Of a stretch of DNA of 64,000 bases, positions 54,540 through 64,000 are shown one piece after another. Both the position numbers and the translations under genes were made by a program. The stretch is from Nephrocerus scutellatus (lineage: Eukaryota; Arthropoda; Insecta; Diptera; Pipunculidae). The DNA lies in the NCBI GenBank assembly GCA_947095585.1, contig OX352762.1, forward strand, positions 50,299,843 through 50,363,842, given 5' to 3'. Under the pieces are notes generated by a model that did no database searches, was not told the origin of the DNA, and saw only the letters and a list, made by a program, of their open reading frames with translations. Position 1 is the stretch's first letter. Every line of letters starts with the position of its first letter.

Positions 54540-55006
54540 TAAAATTTGAGGCCCCTCGGTTAACGGGGACGGGGGGCTCCCGTACAAATATTTTACAAAA
54601 TTTTACTCGATTTTCTTCAAATTTTATACACATGTGTATCTCCGATAGACAACCCTTTTTTAAAAAATTTGGTGTCCCCGGGCCCGGGTTTGTGGGGCCC
54701 CATAACTTTTTTTAAAAAAATTAACCCGATTTTCTTCAAATTTAATACACATGTGTATCTTCGATAGACAAAACTTTTTGTAAAAAATTTGGAGACCCTG
54801 GGCCCGGGTTCGGGGCCCCATAACTTTTTTTTAAAAATTAACCCGATTTTCTTCAAATTTAATACACATGTGTATTTCCGATAGACAACCGGGTCCCAAA
54901 TTTTTTTTTTAAAAAATTAACCCGATTTTTTTTTAATTTTATATACGTGTGTATCTCCTATTAGAGAATTTACATGAAAAATTGTATTTTTATGGGTTGT
55001 TTTTTT
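54540..55006 (-). repeat. Family R copy, inverted
   Basis: Read on the minus strand it starts AACAACCCATAAAAAT (55006) with AAATTCTCTAATAGGAG inside. It then has four modules with ACACATGTGT or ACACGTATAT palindromes spaced ~115-130 bp, and ends at the LINE edge without the tetranucleotide tract or 3' terminus. Confidence 0.75.
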
Positions 55007-55371
55007 CTTGCAGCTGAAGTTGTTGTTGTTGATTAGCTACATTAGCAGATTTTAATTTATTCTCTTTGAATTGTTGTGATTGTGACTGACTTGATGTTGA
55101 TGATGATGAAAACACGTCTTGTCGTGTGAAACAACGAACTAGAACTGCAAGAAATCTGATATGCGATAACATGTGTTCTAAATTTATTCTTCAATTTTTG
55201 CCATCATTGCATTTCAGCGATAACTCCATAATTTTACACACCCAAGCAAATTATTTTATTGTAGCATTTTTATTATTTGAGGTGGAAACAACGAGTAACA
55301 CTGCTGTTGACATTAAAGCAAAATCAAATTATGCGCATGCGTCGTAATACTACGAACTTGCGGTTAAGATG
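55007..55371. other. Spacer, no gene seen
   Basis: A Gln-codon-like repeat (GTTGTTGTTGTTG, 55019-55031) is present. Short reading frames here do not resemble known proteins. It may belong to the decayed Mag-like element that follows on the minus strand. Confidence 0.4.
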
Positions 55372-55946
55372 TCAATTTTTCACATTTGCGGCTAAAATCC
55401 GTACACAGGACGTGTCTTTAATTATATTCGTAGACGTCGTTGGTAGCATCATCTCATCCGATTGATTGTTGATTTGTTCATATACATGACACATGTCGAT
55501 GATGTCTTTCAGGTTATGCTCCTTTTCCAATAACCGTTTTATAGCTCTTTCGGTGCCCATATATCTATTAACTTATCTTTGATATTGATTTCCACGATTT
55601 CTTGCCTCGTTTCCCCAAACAATCATTTGACTGCCTAGTTCCGTAGCCTCAATAGGAATTTATTTAGATGTTCCCCTTCCTCAGGTCTCAATGACCGAAA
55701 TCGGTGTCTTTCAAAGGTTGAATTCCTCACCGGAGAAAAATACTCAGTCAATTTGCGAACCATAACCTCGAAAATATTTTCCGTTCCGTCATTTCCACCA
55801 GCGTCTACTACCGCACCCGGAATGTTAAATACAACCTCTTGCAGTTGGGTCCCTCCTAAATGCAGTAATTTATTCCTTTTCTTCATGGGATCTGTGATTT
55901 CTTCCGACTGAAGGTAAAGGAAAAGGCTCAAAGCCATTTTTTCCAT
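55372..55946 (-). pseudogene. Mag-like gag fragment
   Basis: The first part (55635-55946) has EKMALSLFLYLQSEEITD, LLHLGGTQLQEVVFNIPGA and LTEYFSPVRNSTFERHRFRS, which are characteristic of capsid proteins of Mag-type Ty3 elements. The second part (55372-55560) continues with LLEKEHNLKDIIDMCHVYEQ, in another frame after a stop near 55630. The zinc knuckle expected next is not seen. Confidence 0.7.
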
Positions 55947-56586
55947 TCTGACCGGATCAGAGACTTATCTATGGCATCGCAGAGATACAGTATTATCCCA
56001 GTTCCACTCAGATCCCAACAAATTCTCCTTACGTTTTGTTAAAATATGTTACGCTTACGCAATTTATTGTGTTCCACCTCGTGTTATTTCCAGCAATTTA
56101 ATGCTTAACAATGGCTTTTCGTCTGATATTCCTTTCCAATTACAATTAAATGTGATTCTGCAATTTAGTGCAATTTAGTAACCTCCGAAACAGTTATTAA
56201 TAACTTTGTATCTATGTGCCAATTTAATACTGCAATTTAATGCTCACTAATTCAATATTATTTTCCTAAAGCAATTTAATGCGAATTAGTCACCTCTGCA
56301 CTAGTTACTAACAACTTTGTTTCTATATGCTTACCCAATTACAATTAATTTCTTTCAACTTAATGCTGCAGTTTAATGCTCAATAATCCAATATTTTTTC
56401 CCTAAAGCAATTTAATGCAAATTAGTCAACTCTGCACCCGTAATCACAACCTTTATTTCTGTTTGCTAACCCAATTACAATTAAATGTAATTCTCTTTCT
56501 CCCAATTTAATGACAAGTAGGAAATAATAATAATAACATAAGATCTCTAGATTTCATCTCTATTCCTTTTCTCTCTCTTTTTTTTA
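55947..56586 (-). repeat. Leader with ~120-bp tandem repeats
   Basis: Three diverged units share CCAATTACAATTAA, GCAATTTAATGCRAATTAGT and CTGCACYMGTWA phrases (56140-56500). No coding potential is seen. Confidence 0.6.
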
Positions 56587-56597
56587 CCTCGTCGCCA
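56587..56597 (-). promoter_or_regulatory. Primer binding site, tRNA-Ser(GCU)-like
   Basis: The minus strand reads TGGCGACGAGG, matching the complement of the 3' end of tRNA-Ser(GCU), one base after an LTR end CGTTACA. Confidence 0.6.
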
Positions 56598-56756
56598 ATG
56601 TAACGACCAGTGGCCGCTTATAAATGAAACACAAATTACGATTATAAATTATCTTTTCTTTATGATTTATGAGCAACCGATGTGCTCAACCGCGTGACTA
56701 GCTAATGACTGACGCAGCAGGGCAGTGTGGCTGTGCTGCTGCTGATGTTGTGCGTG

Positions 56757-59034
56757 GACAGTTATCTGCATACTCTCATTCGACAGGTCGCCACAGCTAC
56801 TATCATCCTTCAGAATATATACATGGATGATATATTGACAGGTAGCAACGACCTTAAAACCGCTCTACAAATGAAGTCAGAGCTGAAAAATCTTCTGGGT
56901 GAAGTCAAATTTCAACTACGAAAATGGTGCGCCAGCTCTGCTTGAGGGGATACCAAAACAAGATTGTGAAACGGAAACTATTCTGCACGATCAAGAAGAA
57001 GAATCCATCAAAACATTGGGGTTAACTTGGCTACCAGCATCAGACAAATTTCTTCTAAAAACGAATTGGAATGAAACAAAAAGGGTAACTAAACGAGACA
57101 TATTATTGGATACTGCCCATATTTTCGATTCGATGGAATTGTGAGTCCCGGAATAGTTTTGGCTAAAATATTCATCCAAGAACTATGGGCTTTAAAACTG
57201 GATTGGGATGCAGAACTACCTATGGATAGGAACACTAAATGGACAGCCTTCCAAAAAGACCTTCTGAGGTGAAACAACCTCAAAATTCCTCGACATATGA
57301 TAGTGAGAATTGCAATCAATATAGAGTTTTATGTATTCTCAGATGCCTCGTAACGAGCGTATGGAGCCGTGGTGTACTTGAAGTCAACTAATCAAAAGAG
57401 AAGGAGAAGTCAACGTTCACTTTGCGTGCTCCAAAACCCGAGTCGCACCAATTAAACAGCAAACCATTCCCCGCCTAGAACTTTGTGCTGCAAAACTATT
57501 GGTACAGTTAGTGAAATTGGTTAAGGAAAGCCAGTCAATCGAAGTCGGGCAAACAACGTATTGGACACACTCACAAATTGTATTAGCCTGGATACATACA
57601 AAGTCACCACTTAAAACCTTTGTGGCCAATCGTATTACCGTAATCCAGGACGAAACATCAAAATCACAATGGAAGTTTATTAGCTCAGAACTGAATCCAG
57701 CCGACTTACTATCCCGAGGATTTTTCCAGAACAGTTGTTGAACTCCAAAGTTTGGTTCCATGGCCCAGCAGAATGGCAATGGCCAAAAGAACCATTAAGG
57801 CAACAAGAAAAGGAAGTTCCAGAAACAAAAATTATAAAGACCATTCTACTAGCAGTATCACCGGATTATTTTCTTGAACGAATCAATCATAAAAACTCGT
57901 TTAAACTTCTACAACGGGTAACAGCATATGTTATACGTCTCATCAGTAATCTTAAGCAAGCAAAAAATTATCGACTGCTAGACAAGGTGATATTGATACA
58001 GGAACTTAAAGCAGCAACAACAACTATAGTAAGACACGTACAGGAAATATCCTTTCCAGAAGATTTGGAATAACTAACTAAATCTGGTTGTGTTCTTCAA
58101 AGCAGTCATCAATGAGGAAAACGGTTAGCGCAAACTATGGTAAACAACTGCATGAGATGCTTTAAAGCTAAACCGAGAAGTATTGAACAATTAATGGGGA
58201 ATTTACCATCAGAACGTGTTCAACCTACAAGACCATTCATAAATGTTGGTGTTGACTTCTTTGGGCCAGTTTAAATTCACTTCAGAATCCGGAGTAAGCA
58301 AGGCACTAAGGCATACGTTGCGGTCTTTATATGCTTCGTAAAATTGGTTAAGGAGAGCCTGTCAATCGAAGTTTTCGAACTGGTTACAGACTTCACAACT
58401 CAAGCATTTCTAGAAGGCAAGGCGAGGATGTGCAGCAAAGATCTTTTCAGACAATGCGACAAACTTCAAAGGCTCGAAACGAACTCAACGAGCTCTATTC
58501 AAACGTTTTTACTAAAGAAGACCAGACATCGATCAAGACGCATTGCGCTGGAAGAAACATTGATTGGAAACCAATACCTCCACGATCGCCTCACTTCGGA
58601 GGTTTATGGGAAGCAGCAGTTAAGTCCGCTAAACACCATATGAAGCGGATATTTTCCAGTGCATCCTTAACCCAAGAAGAATTAACCACAGCCTTGCTCA
58701 AATCGAAGCTGTACTAAACTCCCGACCACTGACACCTATGTCTCCTGATCCAAATGATCTGGAAGTCATCACCCCAGGCCATTTTTTGATTAGGGCACCA
58801 CTGACTGCCATGATTGATCCTGAATTAAGAACATATCAACTAACTTATATTGCTCGGTGGAATCTAGTTACAACAATGCATCGAGAATTCTGGCGCAGGT
58901 GGGCGCACGAATATTTGCATGAAATTCAACAGAGGCATAAGTGGAAATATCCTAAAGATATTGAACCAGGAACACTAGTTCTTATTAAGGAAAATAATCT
59001 TTCTCCACTTAAATGGCTGATGGACGAGTTTTAA
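56757..59034 (+). pseudogene. BEL/Pao pol (RT end to integrase)
   Basis: In order: the RT active site YMDDILTGSND near 56818, LRKWCASSA, the connector TLGLTWLPASDKFLL, RNase H start YVFSDAS near 57330, then PRLELCAAKLLVQLV and SELNPADLLSRG (57499-57741). Next come the segment with SFKLLQRVTAYVIRLI (57735-58073) and integrase with NCMRCFKAKPR, FINVGVDFFGPV and SDNATNFKGS. The integrase C-terminal part is LNSRPLTPMSPDPNDLEVITPGHFL (split over two frames) to 59034. Many frame changes and stops are present (56942, 57142, 57739, 58073, 58274, 58643). RT N-terminal sequence is missing. Confidence 0.85.
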
Positions 59035-59591
59035 GAGCTATCCCAGGAAAAGACAACCTCGCTTGATATTAAAACTGCTACTGGGGAAATAACCAAATAA
59101 ACTATCTGAAGCTGCTAGCAAACCTAAGCTGACTACAGTGCAAACACACACAGCAGCCGAATCTACTGGTCAGTCTCATGGCCTACTAAAGGGAAACAGG
59201 GTAACACAACCACTTAAAGGACCAGATGCAACGTGAACCCATTGACAAACCTAATCACAAGCGATGTAATCCAAAACCACCTTCTTTGTCAAAACGGAAA
59301 ATAAAAATAAATCAAAACGCTACTGATGACAGTGCAATTTGAAACAACCAGGAAGTTATCATTCAGCGAGACGATGACTTAGCATTACTAAGGAAGAAAA
59401 TATCAAACCAAAAAAACATTGCCCAACTCCATCTCTCACCATGATTTCCATTAATACTTTGTCGGATACTTATCACTATTTACTATTTAGATCCTGATCA
59501 TCTTAGTTCTACTTAAACAAAGGAATAGAAAGACTATCGGATCTACAAGCGACATAGGATTTGAGCTCAAAGACCTCAATGCCGAGGAGAA
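59035..59591 (+). other. BEL/Pao post-pol region and polypurine tract
   Basis: There is no open frame longer than a few dozen codons. The purine run GAGGAGAA (59584-59591) directly before the LTR start TGTTAATAC is a likely polypurine tract. Confidence 0.5.
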
Positions 59592-60092
59592 TGTTAATAC
59601 TTAATTAAAATTACTGCAGCCAGAATGCTCTGCATAAATATAATAAACAATTATCATGTATCATGGCATTGTTCCCATCAAATTGTTATCTGTGCACCTT
59701 CTACAGGTGCTCTCCTTACATTCCTAAATCCAACGGCAGCATAAACGATATTGTCAGCATTATTATGTACCATTGCCTTTTCCCACCAAATTGTATCTGT
59801 GCACCTTCTACCGGTTCTCTCCTCACATTCCTTAATCTGCAGACATAAACGATATTGTCAGCATTATCTGATATCATTCCCATTCCCATGAAATTTCTTT
59901 CTGTACAATGCTCGCCTCTCGCATTTTAACTTTATTCCCACAGAATAAATTGCTGACGCATAATTTTAGTTTGCAAATTAGAGTATAAATAGACATAAGC
60001 GTTAATAAATAAAATCACTTTGCATTCAGAAGTGAAATCAGAATTTTTATTTGCTACCCCCTACTCTAGGTAAGGCATTTAGAAAAATAACA
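59592..60092 (+). repeat. BEL/Pao 3' LTR
   Basis: The ends are TGTTAATAC and AAAAATAACA, the usual TGTT..AACA of BEL/Pao elements. A TATA box (TATAAATA, 59984-59991) and AATAAATAAA (60003-60012) give promoter and polyadenylation signals. A ~108-bp segment is tandemly repeated in the U3 part (about 59655-59860, with TATCTGTGCACCTTCTAC and AAACGATATTGTCAGCATTA twice). The 3' boundary is inferred, as no 5' LTR is present for comparison. Confidence 0.6.
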
Positions 60093-60324
60093 TTGGAATC
60101 AAAAGAGGTTCCAAGTCAAAACAGAAAGAAATCTTTATTATCTTAGACTAACTGTTCCCGGGCGCTCCACTACCCGCTACCAATCTCCTCTTACCAACGC
60201 GGGGTTGGCGTTTACTATACTCTTCCCCCACCAGCCAATAATTTACATTTAAAATTTTATAAAAATTTGTTTATAAATGTAACAGCCACATACAAAAATT
60301 ATTATTTTTGCGACTTTCCAAAAC
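60093..60324. other. Spacer, no gene seen
   Basis: This is a short non-coding stretch, probably kcc intron if the gene extends upstream. Confidence 0.4.
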
Positions 60325-60375
60325 AAATCCACAAACAAACGGGCAAGTGAAGTTAATATAGAGAATTTAAAAATA
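60325..60375 (+). repeat. Family R 3' terminus
   Basis: A short ACAAACAAACGGGC tract is followed by GAAGTTAATATAGAGAATTT. It lies about 180 bp upstream of a kcc splice acceptor. Confidence 0.65.
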
Positions 60376-60556
60376 ACTTTCAGTTCTACCCGAATTTTTC
60401 AATTTTCCGGGAAACTTTTCCAATTTTTTTCCGTAAAAGCCTTCCGAATATCGCGAACATTTTAAAAAAAATTTGCGCTTACCAACGAATAGGATTTAAT
60501 TTTTATGTATATAGAAATATTGAAATATTTATCTAATTACCCTTTTCTTTTGACAG

Positions 60557-60690
60557 GAACTCTAATTGGTGTTTTTTTACCATGTATTCAAAACATTTTT
60601 GGAGTTATCTTATTTATTCGTTTAACATGGGTTGTTGGCACTGCTGGAGCTGTCTGCGGCTTTTTAATTGTTCTGACTTGCTGCTGTGTA
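60557..60690 (+). CDS. kcc: K-Cl cotransporter, internal exon (TM1-TM2)
   Basis: This 134-bp exon follows an acceptor TTTTGACAG (60548-60556) and ends before a donor GTGAGT (60691). It encodes 44 complete codons after a split Gly codon: [18 protein letters not shown] and onward to VLTCCCV. This is the first transmembrane helix and start of the second of an SLC12 electroneutral K-Cl cotransporter at the plasma membrane. The NIFGVI stretch is the discontinuous part of TM1 that lines the ion sites in this family. The sequence appears undamaged. Upstream exons are not in the window or lie too far left to recognise. Confidence 0.9.
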
Positions 60691-60754
60691 GTGAGTTTTA
60701 GGCATATTCTTTTGTATAAACAAGTTTTGTTGAGTAATTTTTAAATTTCCTTAG

Positions 60755-60837
60755 ACAATGTTAACTGCTATATCGATGTCTGCAATTGCGACAAATGGAG
60801 TTGTGCCAGCGGGGGGGAGTTATTTTATGATATCAAG
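60755..60837 (+). CDS. kcc: K-Cl cotransporter, internal exon (TM2 end)
   Basis: This 83-bp exon lies between acceptor TTTCCTTAG (to 60754) and donor GTAAAT (60838). It encodes TMLTAISMSAIATNGVVPAG, then GSYFMIS and two bases of the next Arg codon. The preceding intron is only 64 bp (60691-60754), typical of compact fly introns. Phase fits both neighbours, and there are no stops. It covers the end of TM2 and the loop leading to TM3. Confidence 0.92.
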
Positions 60838-61454
60838 GTAAATAATTTATGAAAAGCTTATAGCTTTCTAACTAAATCTATATTCTAACTAAAATTATAG
60901 ACTTATATAATATATAAATAATTATTAAATTGTGTTTTTTTAAATAAAAAACTATATTTAATCAGATATTTCGGTGTTTTTTACCATTTTCAACAATCAA
61001 ACAAATTATTTAACAAAAAAAAAAAAGAATTAAAAAACGCATGACCTGATCGACTTAATTTATAATTATTTTTAGAAACAATTAATAATTTATAAAATAC
61101 ATTAAAATCCAATTAATGAAATAATATATTATTTATTTTTAATTTATGATAATTTTATCTTATGTAATTTTTAATTATATTGATATAATTAGATTGTAAT
61201 CTGTAACTATCTACTTTATAATTGACAGGATTCTTTGTCATCCAAATATAACAAGCTTCTTAAAACAAACGTTTAAAGAATAATATAATGAAAATATGAT
61301 AATAATATTATGAATAGTGTAAATATAGTAAATAGTGTAATTAACACTGCTGGGCACACTTTTAAAAAATAAGAACGTCGACGCTGTTCTAATAAATTAC
61401 ATCTTACAGTATTCATAATATTTGATAATTTTTTTATAATTTCTTTTTTTCTAG
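60838..61454 (+). other. kcc intron, 617 bp
   Basis: This is AT-rich non-coding sequence between two matching exons. A T-rich tract precedes the acceptor. No transposon was recognised. Confidence 0.8.
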
Positions 61455-61557
61455 ATCTCTTGGTCCAGAGTTCGGGGGAGCTGTCGGCATGTTGTTTTAC
61501 ACAGGGACCACATTAGCAGCTGCCATGTATATAGTAGGAGCTGTCGAAATTGTTTTG
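61455..61557 (+). CDS. kcc: K-Cl cotransporter, internal exon (TM3)
   Basis: This 103-bp exon runs from acceptor TTTTTTTCTAG (to 61454) to donor GTAAAATA (61558). It completes the split Arg and encodes [20 protein letters not shown], then [14 protein letters not shown]. This is TM3 of the transporter; the Tyr of AAAMY is likely one of the ion-coordinating residues in this family. The next coding exon, expected to begin after EIVL, was not found before 64000, so the intron exceeds 2.4 kb and carries transposon sequence. Confidence 0.92.
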
Positions 61558-62699
61558 GTAAAATAATATATAAATTTGTTTTATTTGAACTGGATTTTAA
61601 ATGGATGCGTGAAACGATACTTTATTTAAAAATTATATTTGTTAGATTTTTTGATAATTTTTATATAAAAAATCAAATTAAACGAAGATTGTTCCTTTTT
61701 TTCAATAGAATGCTGGATTTTATTTAGATAAAAATGTGTGCAAATGTGAGCGAAAAACTATTTTCCTAAAAAAAAATTGGCAGGTGTCGTCTACACGGAC
61801 GCGGTGGTTTTGAGCGTGACTCATTTTACAATGTAGTTTATTTTTTTATTATTTTTATTAAATTTTATTTAATTTTCAACGTGCATTAAACTTAGATACA
61901 TCAATATATTATAATTAATTGAAGTGTAGAGATTTAGATTATATTAGATTTGCATAGTGCATGAGCCAGAGTACTGGCATGTTACATGTTGCTTATTACT
62001 TATACTATTACGTGTTGCATGTAGCATGTAGCGCATTGCTTGTTGCATCTTGCAAGCTTGGTGCTGCATGTTGTATATTTCGATTTGCATGTAACATATG
62101 GCATGTTGCAAGAGATGCCGCTGTCGCCACATCCTGCAGTTTTGTGGTATAGTCATTTGCTGACAGGTCTCTCCCTAGCCAAGCATGATTTCTAAGGTAT
62201 TCCCCGAAACGTAAGCAATCTGCTGTTGCTTTGCTATAGGTCTTATATTCTTATTATTTCAGTGTTTATGCTGAAAGATAGATACTTATGGTTGACAAAA
62301 ACCTGTTCCTTCTCAGCTCGTGAGCAGTACTGAAAAAAGTAACTGCACAAAATTTTCTATTGGCAATCACACACGCACGCTGTATGATTGGCCACACACA
62401 CGAACTAATGTGTTTTTTCCTATAGAAAACTTACACTAGGCAAAATCGTCACTATCGAGTCACTTTAATCCGCGTTTTCCGGAAGAATAACTCGGAATTT
62501 TCCGGGAAAAATTGCAAAGATGAATAATTATATTTTCCGTAGACACAAATATCTTCAATTTACTCGCTCTCTTAACCGCGTTAATTTACTTTTGATAAAC
62601 ACAAATCGGAGAGCAAAATCGCACACGATTGTTCGCATCAAAACGTTGAAATCAACTGAGTGATATCACCACAGATTCTTTATTTGAGGGCAAGCCCTC
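61558..62699 (+). other. kcc intron, start, with repeat fragments
   Basis: It holds the GTCGTCTACACGGACGCGG + TTTTGAGCGTGAC motif (61788-61821) also found at 15397, 17270, 24341 and 43189. A 61970-62115 stretch is built of degenerate GCATGTTGCATGTA words. No coding sequence is supported. Confidence 0.6.
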
Positions 62700-64000
62700 C
62701 TCTTTCCCACCTTTCGGTATAAAGCATTATAGAAGGTCCGTCTTTACATCACACGAATCCACAGGCAAGAGAAACCAACCGCCAAATCGCACTCCAACAA
62801 TTAGCGGGGAGACCTTTTATCATTTTGCTATGAGCAAATGTGATCATCCGATGGTTTTTTCGCCTTCGTATTCAAAGACTAATTTTTCGGCGAGCGTTTT
62901 CACGTCGTTTAGATATTCTTTAGTTGAGGCATCATCTATTCTTAATACGAGGTTCTCCTGACAATATTTGTCTTTGTATTCCCTTCGTGCTTCTATCCTC
63001 TGTGGGAGCGTACAGTCATTCAGTATGTGCTGAATGCTGTCGATATCTGGCAGGGACAGGTACGGGATTTCTTTGATCATAAAACGACGGAAGTAACTGA
63101 AGAAAAGTCCATGGCCCGTAATTAAGTGAACTGATTTTATTCCCAGGCTAGTACAGTTCTCTGTGGGTTTTGCTATGACATCGTGTACTGCGCGTCCGAA
63201 AATGGAGTTATTCCACTCTAGTATCCAGTGTTGAAAATGGAGTTATTCCACTCTTGTGCCTCTTGTTTAGATATCATGGCATTTCTGGCCATGCGGTCTG
63301 CTATTTCCATTTGCGCTACCTTTGCTTTGTGTCCTCTGGTCCAATGTAGCGCTACAGTGTTTCCGGTTTCCTGAAGAGTTTTAGCTTGTTGATGATATGA
63401 ATAATATCTGGGTCGTCAAAGTTGGGCTTACAGATTTTTCCCAGTGCCACCCGGGAGTCTGACACAATATTTATTGTTTTTCCTCTTGCTTTCCTGACCC
63501 AAGTTATTTCCGCTCTATGAATTTCCGGTGTACTTGCGGCAGTCCATTTTTTTATAGACGTGGTGTATGCCTCCTGGATTATGACTCCTACTCCAGTTGC
63601 ACTTTCCATTGGAGATGCATCAGTGAATACCCATATTGCATTGGGTTCCGTATCTTCGATGCTTTCGTCGCAGGTATTGAAATTTCTTGTTTTTTAATTT
63701 TGGCAGGGTGTGGCCACAGGTCCGACGTCAGTTTTTCCAAATACTAGTAATTTTTTCTGGCTTCTTGTATCTCGAATTCCTGCCTTGTTTCCAGATAGAG
63801 CGGTGGTTGGTTTGCCAGTATTTGAATAGATTTGTTCGCCGTAGTCTTGTAAGCTTTGCAAATGGCCAGAAGGAATGGACTTTGAGCTGCTTCAAGAACC
63901 TTTGCACCTGTTTCTTGGGTTTTTGCCCCATATTTCTGCCCCGTATGTGAGTAAAGGTCTGATGACTCCTTCATAGATCCTGGTCAGTATTTTCCTGCGT
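62700..64000 (-). mobile_element. LOA/I-like LINE, 3' part, in or near kcc intron
   Basis: The minus strand carries the end of ORF2 and a 3' untranslated stretch, entering from the right edge of the window. It lies opposite to kcc. It has an RNase H domain, which among LINEs is found in the I, LOA, Outcast and R1-type groups. The left boundary is approximate. Confidence 0.7.
62844..63990 (-). pseudogene. LINE ORF2 C-terminal part with RNase H
   Basis: In order on the minus strand: RIYEGVIRPLLTYGAEIWG (RT tail, about 63930-63990), RNase H with VFTDASPMESATGVGVIIQ (about 63600-63650), EIHRAEIT and IVSDSRVALGK (63352-63609). The stretch LHWTRGHKAKVAQMEIADR (about 63300-63345) closes RNase H with the His motif. 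A Cys/His tail with DSIQHILNDCTLP ends at the stop at 62844. Two frame changes near 63690 and 63350 and a ~35-bp direct duplication at 63199-63255 (EWNNSIF encoded twice) show decay. Confidence 0.75.

Larger units (their letters stand above)
55372..56735 (-). mobile_element. Mag-like Ty3 LTR element, 5' part
   Basis: On the minus strand it has part of the 5' LTR (56599-56735), a tRNA-Ser-type primer site (56587-56597), a leader with ~120-bp tandem repeats, and a gag fragment. It is cut on the right by the BEL element at about 56735-56757, and pol is missing on the left. Confidence 0.7.

Overview
The window is a transposable-element-dense stretch of a eukaryotic, insect genome. Three consecutive coding exons of a potassium-chloride cotransporter (SLC12/KCC, kazachoc-like) lie at 60557-61557 on the + strand, with correct GT/AG junctions and matching phases. 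The encoded residues are, as far as I can recall, very close to the Drosophila protein. Together with the element types present (errantivirus, Mag-like, BEL/Pao, CR1-like and LOA/I-like LINEs, mariner, hAT, Helitron, a tRNA-derived SINE), this suggests a higher fly (Diptera, Brachycera). The exact species is not visible. No other host gene could be supported, and the window may be largely intronic or intergenic DNA around kcc.

Layout. 1-1893: 3' part of an errantivirus (copy A), cut by a ~1 kb tetranucleotide array (1894-2911). 3117-3290: a copy of a dispersed non-autonomous repeat called here family R. 3738-11129: a full-length errantivirus (copy B, minus) with two LTRs, a TACA target duplication, a Lys-tRNA primer site, intact gag, and damaged pol and env. 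11851-13390: first copy of a mobile repeat called here family M, which carries a 118-bp satellite. 13500-14431: repeat fragments and a MITE with terminal inverted repeats. 14478-18575: an R copy and mariner remnants inside a 1.88-kb tandem duplication. 18730-18962: a SINE. 19240-21180: a decayed hAT transposon. 22066-23790: an R copy carrying a nested 5'-truncated LINE with a 14-bp target duplication. 23816-24690: short tandem repeats. 24764-29672: an older, decayed errantivirus (copy C, plus). 29840-30450: a minisatellite. 30547-30873: a foldback element. 31861-33951: a LINE fragment. 33990-34650: M copy 2. 34676-35145: a tandem repeat. 35695-36588: a near-complete R copy. 36604-37972 and 44345-46527: two BEL/Pao pieces that could be one split element. 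38305-43078: M copy 3, with two inversions of its satellite. 43245-44052: a LINE endonuclease. 47114-48735: an internally deleted Helitron. 49620-54535: a CR1-like LINE (minus) interrupted by a 1356-bp solo LTR with a CAAT duplication. 54540-55006: R copy (minus). 55372-56735: a Mag-like Ty3 fragment. 56757-60092: a BEL/Pao pol and 3' LTR (plus). 60557-61557: kcc exons. 62700-64000: the 3' end of a LOA/I-like LINE (minus).

Apart from kcc, every coding stretch belongs to a mobile element. Copy B is the youngest-looking insertion: its LTRs differ by two substitutions and one 17-bp duplication. The least textbook-like material is non-coding: family M with its hypervariable, inverted satellite cores, and family R with a tetranucleotide tract just inside its 3' end that appears to have given rise to the giant AACG array. 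Family names R, M and S are working labels used only here. All identifications are by eye from motifs; no search was run.
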